Part shown: piece after piece, positions 1 through 8,036 of the stretch
Numbering within the stretch: position 1 is the first letter of the stretch
Layout of the letters: each line of letters begins with the position of its first letter
Source of the DNA: SFDP01 sp051653625
GTDB lineage: Bacteria; Bacillota; Clostridia; Lachnospirales; Lachnospiraceae
Assembly (NCBI GenBank): GCA_051653625.1
Contig: JBOFWM010000076.1
Location: 1-40,122, forward strand
Direction: 5' to 3'
DNA length: 40,122 nucleotides
Notes under the pieces: model-generated
What the model was told of the DNA's origin: nothing
Databases searched by the model: none
Seen by the model: the letters and a program-made list of their open reading frames with translations, nothing else
Program-made: the position numbers and the translations under genes

Positions 1-102
1 TAAGACGTTCAGAGCATTGCTTTTGTATGCAGTCAAGGGTGGCGTAAGCTGCCAAAATCTATCGTATTTACAATTTTCAAGGTTCATTATGAGCCTATTT
101 TT
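1..102. other. Unassigned, G+C-richer stretch at window edge
   Basis: No gene is recognised here. The first 60 or so bases are visibly richer in G+C than the following sequence and contain a short hairpin (GGTGGC, GTAA loop, GCTGCC, about 36-51). It could be the outer end of a mobile element or structured RNA that lies mostly outside the window, but no transposase, integrase or terminal repeat is visible. Confidence 0.25.
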
Positions 103-127
103 ATGACTCAAGTTTTTCATACTTCAT

Positions 128-156
128 TTGACACTACCAATTTCCAAAAATATATT
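128..156 (+). promoter_or_regulatory. Sigma-A type promoter of the permease gene
   Basis: TTGACA (128-133), a 17-base spacer and TATATT (151-156). Transcription would begin near 163, which rules out the upstream in-frame ATG at 103 and supports a start at 247. Confidence 0.65.
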
Positions 157-246
157 GCTGATCACTCAATCTTTATATATAATCTAATAATGTTCAACTA
201 CAAGTCACATTTACAATATAAAACTTTTGAATCGGAGTCAAGCCTT

Positions 247-1362
247 ATGAAAAAAATAATTGCTTTTATACAACATGAAATGATCCTTTGCATTGGAATA
301 TTATGCGCTCTTATTTCTATGATTTTTGTTCCATTTTCTGTAGAATACATGGAATATATAGATTTTCGAGTTCTTAGTTTATTGTTTTGCTTAATGATTG
401 TAATTGCTGGTATGCAAGATTGTGATTTATTTAATATTATTACAGAAAAATTATTATCTGGAAAGAAACAACTAAGAACTATTGCCATACTATTAGTATT
501 GCTTCCATTTTTCACTTCTATGTTTATTACAAACGATGTTGCGTTATTAACATTTGTTCCATTTACACTAGTTATTTTAAAACTTGCAAATGCCGAAAAA
601 TATGCAATCCGATTAATTATATTACAAACAATAGCAGCAAATTTAGGTAGTATGGCTACCCCTGCTGGCAATCCACAAAATCTATTTTTATTTGAAGCAT
701 ACCATCTGACGACGAGTCAATTTTTTTCTACTATCATTCCTTATGTAATAATAAGCTTTCTCCTATTAACACTTACTGCCACAAGTCTTCCTAAAACTCG
801 TATAGAAGTAGCTTTTGAAACTCCAATACAAATTCAAAATATAGGTCAACTAATTGCTTATATCGTATTATTTTTATTATGCATACTTTCTATTTTTAGA
901 TTATTGCCATACCCTATTTTATTAGCAATCATTATTGTTTCTGTTTTACTTATAAACAAAATGTTACTCTTGCGTGTAGACTATTCTTTATTACTTTTAT
1001 TTGTGAGCTTTTTTATTTTTGCAGGAAATTTAGGGCGTTTACCATTTTTACAAGAAGTACTTACTATTTGCACAGAAAATAACACAATGCTTACCTCTTT
1101 ATTTATTAGCCAGGTTATCAGCAATGTTCCTGCTGCCGTTTTACTTTCAAATTTTACAACTGATTGGAAAAATCTATTAATTGGTGTGAATCTTGGTGGA
1201 CTTGGTACTCCTATCGCATCACTTGCAAGTTTAATTTCTATAAAAATTTATTCACGTTGCGACTATGCAAAAATAGGTGCCTACTTACTAAAATTTATCT
1301 TTTTTAATATTATTACGCTTATAATTTTGCTTGTTTTTTATAAACTTCAATTCAATATTTAA
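247..1362 (+). CDS. SLC13/ArsB-type anion permease
   Basis: A polytopic membrane protein of 371 residues that probably moves an anion (dicarboxylate, citrate, sulfate or arsenite class) across the cytoplasmic membrane; the substrate cannot be read from sequence. It shows the two-fold repeat of the ion-transporter superfamily. In the first half a TNDVALLTF segment is followed by SMATPAGNPQNLFLF. In the second half ISNVPAAVLLS is followed by NLGGLGTPIASLASL. These are the re-entrant substrate loops typical of the family. The start at 247 has a GGAG nine bases upstream and lies downstream of the promoter at 128-156; an in-frame ATG at 103 would lie before transcription begins. The length is somewhat shorter than the usual 400-430 residues. 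It stands alone, ended by a bidirectional terminator. The family is secure, the substrate open. Confidence 0.85.
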   Translation: MKKIIAFIQHEMILCIGILCALISMIFVPFSVEYMEYIDFRVLSLLFCLMIVIAGMQDCDLFNIITEKLLSGKKQLRTIAILLVLLPFFTSMFITNDVALLTFVPFTLVILKLANAEKYAIRLIILQTIAANLGSMATPAGNPQNLFLFEAYHLTTSQFFSTIIPYVIISFLLLTLTATSLPKTRIEVAFETPIQIQNIGQLIAYIVLFLLCILSIFRLLPYPILLAIIIVSVLLINKMLLLRVDYSLLLLFVSFFIFAGNLGRLPFLQEVLTICTENNTMLTSLFISQVISNVPAAVLLSNFTTDWKNLLIGVNLGGLGTPIASLASLISIKIYSRCDYAKIGAYLLKFIFFNIITLIILLVFYKLQFNI

Positions 1363-1366
1363 AAAT

Positions 1367-1408
1367 AAAAGTGAGAGAAACATTGAATACAACGTTTCTC
1401 TCACTTTT
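1367..1408. terminator. Bidirectional terminator between permease and tRNA genes
   Basis: A perfect 15-bp inverted repeat (1367-1381 with 1394-1408, 12-base loop) with A-rich and T-rich flanks. It can end the permease transcript on the plus strand and the tRNA transcript on the minus strand. Confidence 0.9.
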
Positions 1409-1412
1409 ATAA

Positions 1413-1499
1413 TGCCGGCGACCGGAATCGAACCGGTACGGGAGTATAAGTCCCGCAGGATTTTAAGTCCTGTGCGTCTGCCAGTTCCGCCACGCCGGC
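1413..1499 (-). tRNA. tRNA-Leu (anticodon UAA)
   Basis: An 87-base class II tRNA. Read on the minus strand the acceptor stem is GCCGGCG paired with CGCCGGC, followed by discriminator A. The anticodon stem CAGGA/TCCTG encloses the loop CTTAAAA, giving anticodon TAA (reads UUA). The long variable arm (GCGGGACTTATACTCCCGT) is typical of leucine tRNA, and the T-arm carries GGTTCGATTCC. CCA is not encoded, so the end must be added by the CCA enzyme encoded at 13777-15111. It is 29 bases downstream of tRNA-Tyr and probably co-transcribed with it. Confidence 0.97.
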
Positions 1500-1528
1500 A
1501 TAAACTAGCTATTAAATTATAATAGCAA

Positions 1529-1610
1529 TGGATGGAGAAGGATTCGAACCTTCGAAGGCGGTGCCAACAGATTTACAGTCTGCCCCCTTTGGCCACTCGG
1601 GAATCCATCC
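1529..1610 (-). tRNA. tRNA-Tyr (anticodon GUA)
   Basis: An 82-base class II tRNA. The acceptor stem GGATGGA pairs with TCCATCC, discriminator A. The anticodon stem CAGA/TCTG encloses CTGTAAA, giving anticodon GTA. It has the longer variable arm of bacterial tyrosine tRNA, and the T-arm GAAGGTTCGAATCCTTC. CCA is not encoded. A promoter lies at 1646-1674 and a small hairpin (1615-1633) sits just before the mature 5' end. Confidence 0.97.
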
Positions 1611-1614
1611 ATGT

Positions 1615-1633
1615 AGGTTCAAAGTATGAACCT
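1615..1633 (-). other. Hairpin in the tRNA-Tyr 5' leader
   Basis: A 7-bp inverted repeat AGGTTCA/TGAACCT with a 5-base loop directly upstream of tRNA-Tyr. There is no T-run, so it is not an intrinsic terminator. It may simply be part of the precursor removed by RNase P. Confidence 0.4.
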
Positions 1634-1645
1634 CAACAATGATAA

Positions 1646-1674
1646 ATTATATCTTATATTGTCAGAAAAAGCAA
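1646..1674 (-). promoter_or_regulatory. Promoter of the tRNA-Tyr/tRNA-Leu unit
   Basis: On the minus strand TTGCTT (1669-1674), a 17-base spacer and a perfect TATAAT (1646-1651), about 35 bases before tRNA-Tyr. No terminator is visible between the GH13 gene and this promoter, so some readthrough is possible. Confidence 0.6.
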
Positions 1675-1683
1675 GAAGTATTT

Positions 1684-3798
1684 TTATATTCTTTCCTTTT
1701 TTTCTGTATATTTATAAATAATCGCTGAAACGGGTGGAATTGTAATGCTAACACTTCCTCCTGTAACCTTAAAATCTATTTCTAATTCGTCAAATCCTTC
1801 TCTTGTAGTAATCATTAATCTTCTCATCATAGCATCTCTTGGAACACCTAAATGCCATACCGGAATATCTTTTACTACAAGGTGATCATTATTGTTAATA
1901 ATGACAACAGAAGCATCTTTTCCTTTCATTCTTCCATATGCAATCAAATTCTCTTCTTCTAACACATGTTTTAACGATCCCGTTTTAAACTCAACGTTCT
2001 CTTTGTGAATTCGTATCATTTCTTTATGGAAACGAATAAGTTCCTTATCTTCATTCCCCCATGGATACGTTCTTCTATTATCTGGATCTGTAAAACCACA
2101 TACCCCTGCTTCATCACCATAATAAATAGTAGGTGCACCAGGCCAAGTCATTTGAAATAAGACTGCTTCTCGAAATACCGCCTTATCAACTCCTTCATTT
2201 GCTGCTTCTGGTCCTAAGTCACCAATTCTTCCAACTTTTTTATTTGTTCTTGTAAGAAATCTAGAATGATCATGATTTGATAATTCATTCATCGATGTTT
2301 GCAACGTCGAATTAGAAAAATGTGCACCATGATATCTCATTGCTCCCCAAAAATTGCTTGCATTCCCAAGCATATCTGACCTAAAATCGTCACTATGCTT
2401 TTGCATACCCGTCAAAAACCAAGTAATTGGTTCCATAAATGCATCATAATTCATAATAGTATCCCATTCATCACCTTGTAACCACGATGAGGGATCTCCA
2501 TAATGTTCTGCCAAAATAATAGCATTAGGATTTGCAGCTTTAACAGCTTTTCTAAACTCTTTCCAAAACTTATGATTAAATTCTTGCCCATGACCTAAAT
2601 CTGCTGCCACATCCAATCTCCACCCATCTGCATTAAATGGCGGCGATACCCATTTTCTTCCAATATCAAGAATATACTGACATAACTCTTTTGATTCTTC
2701 ATAATTTAACTTTGGTAGTGTATCATGTCCCCACCATCCATCATAAGTTCCATTATAAGGCCATTCATCTTCTTTATTAAATCTAAAATAATTACAATAA
2801 GGACTTTCTTTATCTACATAAGCACCTTTTTCATATCCTGATGCATTTTCATAAATACGTTCCCTGTCCATCCATTTATTAAACGAACCACAATGATTAA
2901 AAACACCATCAAGAATGACTTTTATATTTCGTTTATGACATTCTTCTACAAGTTCTTGAAAAAGCTTATTACTCGCTTCTAAGTTTCTCTTATCCGTTAC
3001 ACGATTAATATAACGGCTTGCAAATCTATTTTCACATTGATCTTCTTCTAACAAATCACCCTCATCGAATACAATACGACCAATATGCGGATCAATATAA
3101 TCATAATCTTGAATATCATATTTATGATTAGACGGTGAAACAAAAAGCGGATTAAAATAAATGGCATCAATTCCTAAATCTTCTAAATAATCTAACTTTT
3201 CCATTACCCCTTTTAAATCACCACCATAAAATTCACGTACATCCATAGGCTCTGGATACTTATTCCAATCTTCTATTTTGTGACATTTTGCACCAATGTA
3301 ATGATACTCATTTGTTAATACATCATTTGTTCCATCACCACTAAAAAAACGATCTACAAAGATTTGATAAATAACAGCACCCTTTGCCCAATTAGGCGTT
3401 TTAAATCCAGGCATAATTTGAAAATTAAAATAATCGTCCGGTTTTTTCACAACACCACGAGTATCATAATAGCATATCATTTTCCCAGCACAAACTTCAA
3501 AATAATATCTGACTTTTTCAGCATCTAATTGTAGCTCATATTCATAATAATCAAACATTTTATCTTCTGTTACTTTAAACATCAATTCCTTTTGATTATT
3601 AATTACACAATAAACAAAGTCAATATTATTTTTTCCGGCTCTAAACCGAATTTTTGTCCTAGCATATGGCTTTGGTTCACAGGGTATTAAATAGTCATCC
3701 GTTGTGTCACTAAACAGAGCTTTCATATTTAGAACAGGTCTCATATTATTAATATACTGTAATCGATTTTCTGCTCTTATAAATTTACTATTGTCCAT
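1684..3798 (-). CDS. GH13 alpha-glycosidase, neopullulanase/cyclomaltodextrinase-like
   Basis: A 704-residue cytosolic enzyme (no signal peptide) that should hydrolyse alpha-1,4 (and perhaps alpha-1,6) links of maltodextrins, cyclodextrins or pullulan fragments. The first 130 or so residues look like the beta-sandwich N-terminal domain (CBM34-like) of the maltogenic amylase group. The catalytic barrel begins near GAVIYQIFVDRF (140-151). Conserved regions are all present: region I DGVFNH (297-302), region II GWRLDVAAD with nucleophile Asp396, region III with acid/base Glu431 (ILAEHYG), and region IV SNHDHSR with Asp510. The LPKLN motif (361-365) is the variant of MPKLN that marks the neopullulanase/cyclomaltodextrinase subgroup (GH13_20). 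It stands alone with its own promoter. Family and mechanism are secure; preferred substrate is inferred. Confidence 0.93.
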   Translation of the reverse strand: MDNSKFIRAENRLQYINNMRPVLNMKALFSDTTDDYLIPCEPKPYARTKIRFRAGKNNIDFVYCVINNQKELMFKVTEDKMFDYYEYELQLDAEKVRYYFEVCAGKMICYYDTRGVVKKPDDYFNFQIMPGFKTPNWAKGAVIYQIFVDRFFSGDGTNDVLTNEYHYIGAKCHKIEDWNKYPEPMDVREFYGGDLKGVMEKLDYLEDLGIDAIYFNPLFVSPSNHKYDIQDYDYIDPHIGRIVFDEGDLLEEDQCENRFASRYINRVTDKRNLEASNKLFQELVEECHKRNIKVILDGVFNHCGSFNKWMDRERIYENASGYEKGAYVDKESPYCNYFRFNKEDEWPYNGTYDGWWGHDTLPKLNYEESKELCQYILDIGRKWVSPPFNADGWRLDVAADLGHGQEFNHKFWKEFRKAVKAANPNAIILAEHYGDPSSWLQGDEWDTIMNYDAFMEPITWFLTGMQKHSDDFRSDMLGNASNFWGAMRYHGAHFSNSTLQTSMNELSNHDHSRFLTRTNKKVGRIGDLGPEAANEGVDKAVFREAVLFQMTWPGAPTIYYGDEAGVCGFTDPDNRRTYPWGNEDKELIRFHKEMIRIHKENVEFKTGSLKHVLEEENLIAYGRMKGKDASVVIINNNDHLVVKDIPVWHLGVPRDAMMRRLMITTREGFDELEIDFKVTGGSVSITIPPVSAIIYKYTEKKERI

Positions 3799-3825
3799 TT
3801 TCTCACTCTTTCAATCTAATCATTG

Positions 3826-3854
3826 TTATTATTATATATTAAAGTATTTGTCAA
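3826..3854 (-). promoter_or_regulatory. Probable promoter of the GH13 gene
   Basis: On the minus strand TTGACA (3849-3854), a 17-base spacer and TAATAA (3826-3831). A second overlapping option is TTGAAT followed 17 bases later by TAATAT. The region is so A+T-rich that the exact -10 is uncertain. Confidence 0.5.
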
Positions 3855-4000
3855 TCTTATTCAAGTTTTATTATAAATATATTATGATCTGTTGCCCTTG
3901 ATTATATACTCTACTTACATAAATAGTAAATAGAAAATACCAAAACTTTACGATACCTTTTGCATGCATTACATACATTTTACATTGAAAAAAGAGTAAA

Positions 4001-4032
4001 AAAAAGACAGCTTCCGATCGCTGTCTTTTTTT
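4001..4032. terminator. Intrinsic terminator downstream of ftsH
   Basis: Stem AGACAGC/GCTGTCT with an 8-base loop, flanked by an A-run on one side and a T-run on the other, so it works on both strands. It lies about 160 bases past the ftsH stop and probably ends the tilS-hpt-ftsH transcript. Confidence 0.8.
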
Positions 4033-4193
4033 AGAGAAGGTATTTCTTTCTTATGGGGTATAGCAAAAAACTTTATAATGTATTGGGGGTACACATAGAA
4101 TAATATCAGAAAATGTCGAATTATGGAATACCTCACATTCACAAATTTTACAATTTTGCAACCTATTTTTTGTTAATATTGCACAATGCCTTC

Positions 4194-6011
4194 TTATGCA
4201 ATATCGCCAAATAACGCTTCAAACTCTTCTTGATTAATTTTTTCTTTTTCTAAAAGTAATCCAGCGCATGAATCGAGAACTGATCTATGCTTTAAAATAA
4301 TCTCTTTTGCTTTACTATAACATTCGTCTACAATTTGTTTTACTTCTTTATCAATTTCCCCAGTTATGAATTCACTATGACTCTTTGTATGGGCCAAATC
4401 ACGACCAATAAATACTTCACTATCACTTTCATCATAATTGATTATTCCAATATTTTCTGACATTCCATATTTCGTAACCATAGCACGAGCAACTTTAGTA
4501 GCACGTTTTATATCACTTGATGCACCTGTTGTAATATCATCAAATACAATTTCTTCTGCTATTCGCCCACCAAGCGATACCATTATATCTTGTTTCATTT
4601 TTCCTTTTGTTAAAAACATTTCATTTCCTTCAGGCAAAGGCATCGTATATCCTGCTGCACCAAGACCTGTAGGGATAATAGAAATTGTATGCACAGGTCC
4701 AACATCTGGAAGAACATGAAAAAGTATTGCATGTCCCGCCTCATGAAATGCTGTAATTCTTTTTTCTTTTTCAGAAACAATACGACTTTTTTTCTCTGTT
4801 CCAATTCCTATTTTAATAAAAGACTTGTTAATATCTTGTTGTAAAACATATCCTCTATTTTCTTTTGCCGCTTGAATTGCAGCTTCATTTAAAAGATTTT
4901 CTAAATCTGCACCTGTAAAACCAGCTGTTGTTCTCGCAACTTCCTTCAAATCAACATCATCACCCATTGGTTTATTTTTTGCATGCACCTGTAAAATTTC
5001 TTCTCTTCCACCTATATCTGGTGCAGCAACTGTTATTTTACGGTCAAATCTTCCCGGACGTAAAATCGCTGGATCTAAAATGTCCACTCTATTTGTAGCT
5101 GCCATTACAATAATGCCTTCATTTACACCAAATCCATCCATTTCAACAAGCAATTGATTCAATGTTTGTTCTCTTTCATCATGGCCACCGCCCATTCCAG
5201 TTCCACGTCTTCTAGCTACCGCATCAATTTCATCTATAAATATTATACAAGGGGAATTCTTTTTTGCTTCCTCAAATAAATCACGTACTCTTGACGCTCC
5301 AACTCCTACAAACATTTCCACAAAGTCTGAACCAGAAATAGTAAAGAATGGAACATTTGCTTCTCCTGCAATTGCTTTAGCTAATAATGTTTTACCAGTA
5401 CCAGGTTGTCCCTCTAATAAAATACCTTTTGGTATTCTAGCACCAACATTTATATATTTTGTTGGTTCTTTAAGAAAATCTACAATTTCCTCTAAATCTT
5501 CTTTTTCTTCTTTTAGTCCAGCAACATTAGATAGATTGATTTTATTATCACCAGTTGATAATTTTGCTCTACTTTTCCCAAAACTCATCATCTTTCCACC
5601 TGAGCCACCACCGGCGTTTTGATTATTCATAAGAATATAAATAATAAAAATGACGATTCCTACAGAAGCAAGTGGTAATCCGTAACTTAAAAACCAACTT
5701 TCTCTTGGTACATCTCTAATTATTGGATCAATATCATATTCTCTAATTATTGTTTGAATTTCATTAATGTCTGTTACATATAATGTTTCAAATTCACCGG
5801 AAATCATTTTAACCGAAACAGCACCTGTAGGTGTCTCTCCATTCGGCTGCACTATTACCTCTTCTATATTTCCTGACTGCAGATCACTTATAAATTGTCC
5901 TCTTGTATATTCTTCCTCATTCGTATTTCTAGAAGAAAATAATACAAATACTGCTAATAGCATCAAAACACAAATAAAATATAAGTTAATCCCTCTTGCC
6001 TTTTTTACCAC
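4194..6011 (-). CDS. ftsH: ATP-dependent zinc metalloprotease FtsH
   Basis: A 605-residue membrane-anchored AAA protease that degrades misfolded membrane proteins and short-lived regulators as a hexamer. Two membrane segments (about 10-26 and 111-129) flank an external loop. The AAA module has Walker A GQPGTGKT (201-208), Walker B IIFIDEID, and the second region of homology ending RPGRFDR (318-324). The protease has the zinc site HEAGH (423-427) and the third ligand region with Asp500. The Walker A carries Gln where most FtsH proteins have Pro (GPPGTGKT). The start is a GTG at 6011 preceded by GAGGG seven bases upstream; no in-frame ATG fits better. It follows hpt by 11 bases, the usual tilS-hpt-ftsH order of Firmicutes. 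Confidence 0.97.
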   Translation of the reverse strand: MVKKARGINLYFICVLMLLAVFVLFSSRNTNEEEYTRGQFISDLQSGNIEEVIVQPNGETPTGAVSVKMISGEFETLYVTDINEIQTIIREYDIDPIIRDVPRESWFLSYGLPLASVGIVIFIIYILMNNQNAGGGSGGKMMSFGKSRAKLSTGDNKINLSNVAGLKEEKEDLEEIVDFLKEPTKYINVGARIPKGILLEGQPGTGKTLLAKAIAGEANVPFFTISGSDFVEMFVGVGASRVRDLFEEAKKNSPCIIFIDEIDAVARRRGTGMGGGHDEREQTLNQLLVEMDGFGVNEGIIVMAATNRVDILDPAILRPGRFDRKITVAAPDIGGREEILQVHAKNKPMGDDVDLKEVARTTAGFTGADLENLLNEAAIQAAKENRGYVLQQDINKSFIKIGIGTEKKSRIVSEKEKRITAFHEAGHAILFHVLPDVGPVHTISIIPTGLGAAGYTMPLPEGNEMFLTKGKMKQDIMVSLGGRIAEEIVFDDITTGASSDIKRATKVARAMVTKYGMSENIGIINYDESDSEVFIGRDLAHTKSHSEFITGEIDKEVKQIVDECYSKAKEIILKHRSVLDSCAGLLLEKEKINQEEFEALFGDIA

Positions 6012-6022
6012 ATTTTTTCCCT

Positions 6023-6556
6023 CTACTCTTCCTCGTCTATTTCTACCAATCCTATGTAAGGTAGATTTCTATATTTTTGATCATAGTCTAGGCCATATCC
6101 AACTACAAATTCATCAGGAATTTGAAATCCTGTATAGTGAACATTAATATCAACAACACGTCTATCTGGTTTATCAAGCAACGTACAGAGTCTTAAACTT
6201 GCAGGTTTTCTATCTTTTAGTAACTCAAGAAGATAACTTAATGTTCTACCAGAGTCAATAATATCTTCTATTACAAGTACATCTTTTCCAAATAATGGTT
6301 CATCTAGATCCTTTACAATTTTAACAACTCCACTTGATTTTGTATCGGCACCATAACTTGAAACAGACATAAAATCAAGAGATACAGGTACTGTAATTCG
6401 TTTTGCCAATTCACACATGAAAAAACTACCACCTTTAAGAACACATACAAGGTGAACTTGTTTTCCTTCATAATCTTTGCTTATTTGTTCCCCAATTTCT
6501 TGAATTTTTCTGTCAACTTCTTCCTCTGTTAACATTACACTGATTTTTTCTGCCAT
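6023..6556 (-). CDS. hpt: Hypoxanthine phosphoribosyltransferase
   Basis: A 177-residue cytosolic purine-salvage enzyme that makes IMP (and usually GMP) from hypoxanthine (guanine) and PRPP. The PRPP-binding motif VLVIEDIIDSGRT (94-106 or so) is intact, as is the KGGSFF loop (41-46) and the C-terminal VVGYGLDYDQKYRN segment that closes over the substrate. The start ATG at 6556 is chosen because AGGAG lies seven bases upstream; a frame extension to 6577 would overlap tilS and lacks a ribosome site. The start falls one base after the tilS stop, so translation is probably coupled. In B. subtilis the TilS-HprT pair also influences ftsH expression, which is family knowledge and not shown here. Confidence 0.96.
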   Translation of the reverse strand: MAEKISVMLTEEEVDRKIQEIGEQISKDYEGKQVHLVCVLKGGSFFMCELAKRITVPVSLDFMSVSSYGADTKSSGVVKIVKDLDEPLFGKDVLVIEDIIDSGRTLSYLLELLKDRKPASLRLCTLLDKPDRRVVDINVHYTGFQIPDEFVVGYGLDYDQKYRNLPYIGLVEIDEEE

Positions 6557-6557
6557 T

Positions 6558-7973
6558 TTAATTCTCCTCTCGTACACTAACTTTTAATATTTTTTTTGTT
6601 TTATCTGATACTTTGTAATAAGTGCTGATTCTTTTTCCGATCACCCAAATCACATGATCACATTCCGCTAAAAGCAATATTTTTTTTCGTTCTTCATCTT
6701 TTATTTTTTCATTAATAAAATATTTTTTCAAACTTTTTTTTTGGAATAAATTGTTGATTGTTAAATAATCCCCTTCTTGCTTAAAACGAAATATGAGATA
6801 ATTTTTTATTTTATCATAATCAAAACATTTCGTATAGGTATTTTCTATAAAACATTCCTTATATTTTTCTTCTGTAAGTTCTATAAGGCTGATCTCAATT
6901 ATTTTCTTTTCTAATTCAAATTTGATCTTATGTTCTTTTTCAATCTGTGATTTTAAAAATCTTTTTTCTTCTATTTTTTGCTCTTCTAATAAAACTTTTC
7001 TTTCTTTTAATACTAATTTTTCATATTCTTTCTTAACCACAAGATTATTTGGTAAATCTAATTGCTTGTTTCCTTCTTTACCTAGCAAGTCCACAATACA
7101 ATTAATATGCGTTCCATTGATATCCTTATTTGATAAAAGCAAATACTCAATTCCTTTCATCAAAAGACCTTCTATGATTATTTTTTCTTCTTTCCTCAAA
7201 TAATCAATACAGAAAACAACTCCGTTTTCTTCAAAATGCGATAATTCGGCAAATTTTTGTTCTATATATTTATTTAGAAAGAAATATATATCATTTGCTT
7301 TTTCTGAGAATTCAACAATATGATTTACGGATTTGTTATTTATTTCTTTTTCTATATATGGTATCAATTGATTTCTTATTTTATTTCTTGTATAAGTATT
7401 TTCCGCATTTGTAGAATCTATACACCACGATATTTCCATTTTTGTTAAATATTCTTCAATTTCTTCTTTTCCCACTTCAAGTAACGGTCTAATAATATGA
7501 TCACGTACTGGAAGAATACCTCGAATACCTTTTAATCCAGTTCCTCGAAACAATCGAAATAACACAGTTTCTGCCAAATCTTGTTTATGATGTGCAACAG
7601 CAATTTTATATTCTTTTTGATTTAATTTTTTTGCGACATCATAGAACGCTTGATATCTACATTCTCTCCCTGCCTCTTCTTCTGATATCTTATTCTTTTT
7701 TGCATATTCTTTAATATCATATTCATATAGAAAAAATGGTAGTTCATGCTTTTCACAAAGTGTTTTTACATAGTCTGCATCAATAGATGCATCTAATCGC
7801 ACTTTGTGATTTACATGCACTACCGCAATATGAAATGGAATGCTTTTTTTATATTCAAGCAACATATAAAGCAAACAAACAGAATCTGAACCTCCTGAAA
7901 CGCCCACAATAACTGTTTCCTCTTTATGAATCATTTGATGTTTTTTCATATATTCTTCTACTTTATGTTGCAT
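6558..7973 (-). CDS. tilS: tRNA(Ile)-lysidine synthetase TilS
   Basis: A 471-residue cytosolic enzyme that converts C34 of the minor tRNA-Ile(CAU) to lysidine so that it reads AUA, an essential step, especially in an A+T-rich genome that uses AUA heavily. The N-terminal PP-loop ATPase motif is SGGSDS (26-31). The conserved region AHHKQDLAETVLFRLFRGTG lies around 127-146. A TilS substrate-binding region and a C-terminal domain follow (FRFKQEGDYL near 390-400). Length agrees with the family. The gene has its own promoter overlapping the end of spoIIE (8008-8036) and is directly followed by hpt. Confidence 0.95.
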   Translation of the reverse strand: MQHKVEEYMKKHQMIHKEETVIVGVSGGSDSVCLLYMLLEYKKSIPFHIAVVHVNHKVRLDASIDADYVKTLCEKHELPFFLYEYDIKEYAKKNKISEEEAGRECRYQAFYDVAKKLNQKEYKIAVAHHKQDLAETVLFRLFRGTGLKGIRGILPVRDHIIRPLLEVGKEEIEEYLTKMEISWCIDSTNAENTYTRNKIRNQLIPYIEKEINNKSVNHIVEFSEKANDIYFFLNKYIEQKFAELSHFEENGVVFCIDYLRKEEKIIIEGLLMKGIEYLLLSNKDINGTHINCIVDLLGKEGNKQLDLPNNLVVKKEYEKLVLKERKVLLEEQKIEEKRFLKSQIEKEHKIKFELEKKIIEISLIELTEEKYKECFIENTYTKCFDYDKIKNYLIFRFKQEGDYLTINNLFQKKSLKKYFINEKIKDEERKKILLLAECDHVIWVIGKRISTYYKVSDKTKKILKVSVREEN

Positions 7974-8007
7974 CTCTATAATATTTACCTCTCTTAACTC
8001 TTAAAAT

Positions 8008-8036
8008 ATTATAGCCAATTTACATTAATAAATCAA
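8008..8036 (-). promoter_or_regulatory. Sigma-A promoter of tilS-hpt-ftsH
   Basis: On the minus strand TTGATT (8031-8036), 17-base spacer, perfect TATAAT (8008-8013). The -35 overlaps the spoIIE stop codon. This separates the essential tilS-hpt-ftsH genes from sporulation-controlled spoIIE. Confidence 0.7.

Larger units (their letters stand above)
3799..4193. other. Intergenic region between ftsH and the GH13 gene
   Basis: This 395-base A+T-rich gap holds the probable GH13 promoter (3826-3854) and a bidirectional terminator (4001-4032). No convincing reading frame with a ribosome site, RNA gene or riboswitch is seen in the rest. Confidence 0.6.

Noticed and set aside
198..671. A 157-residue open frame on the minus strand inside the permease gene
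   Set aside because: It is fully antisense to a gene with clear transporter motifs and has no ribosome site or family resemblance.
1331..1522. An open frame on the plus strand running through the tRNA-Leu region
   Set aside because: It crosses the terminator and reads a tRNA gene backwards; it is a chance frame.
3704..3901. A 65-residue plus-strand frame over the GH13 start
   Set aside because: It is antisense to the GH13 coding start and promoter, with no ribosome site.
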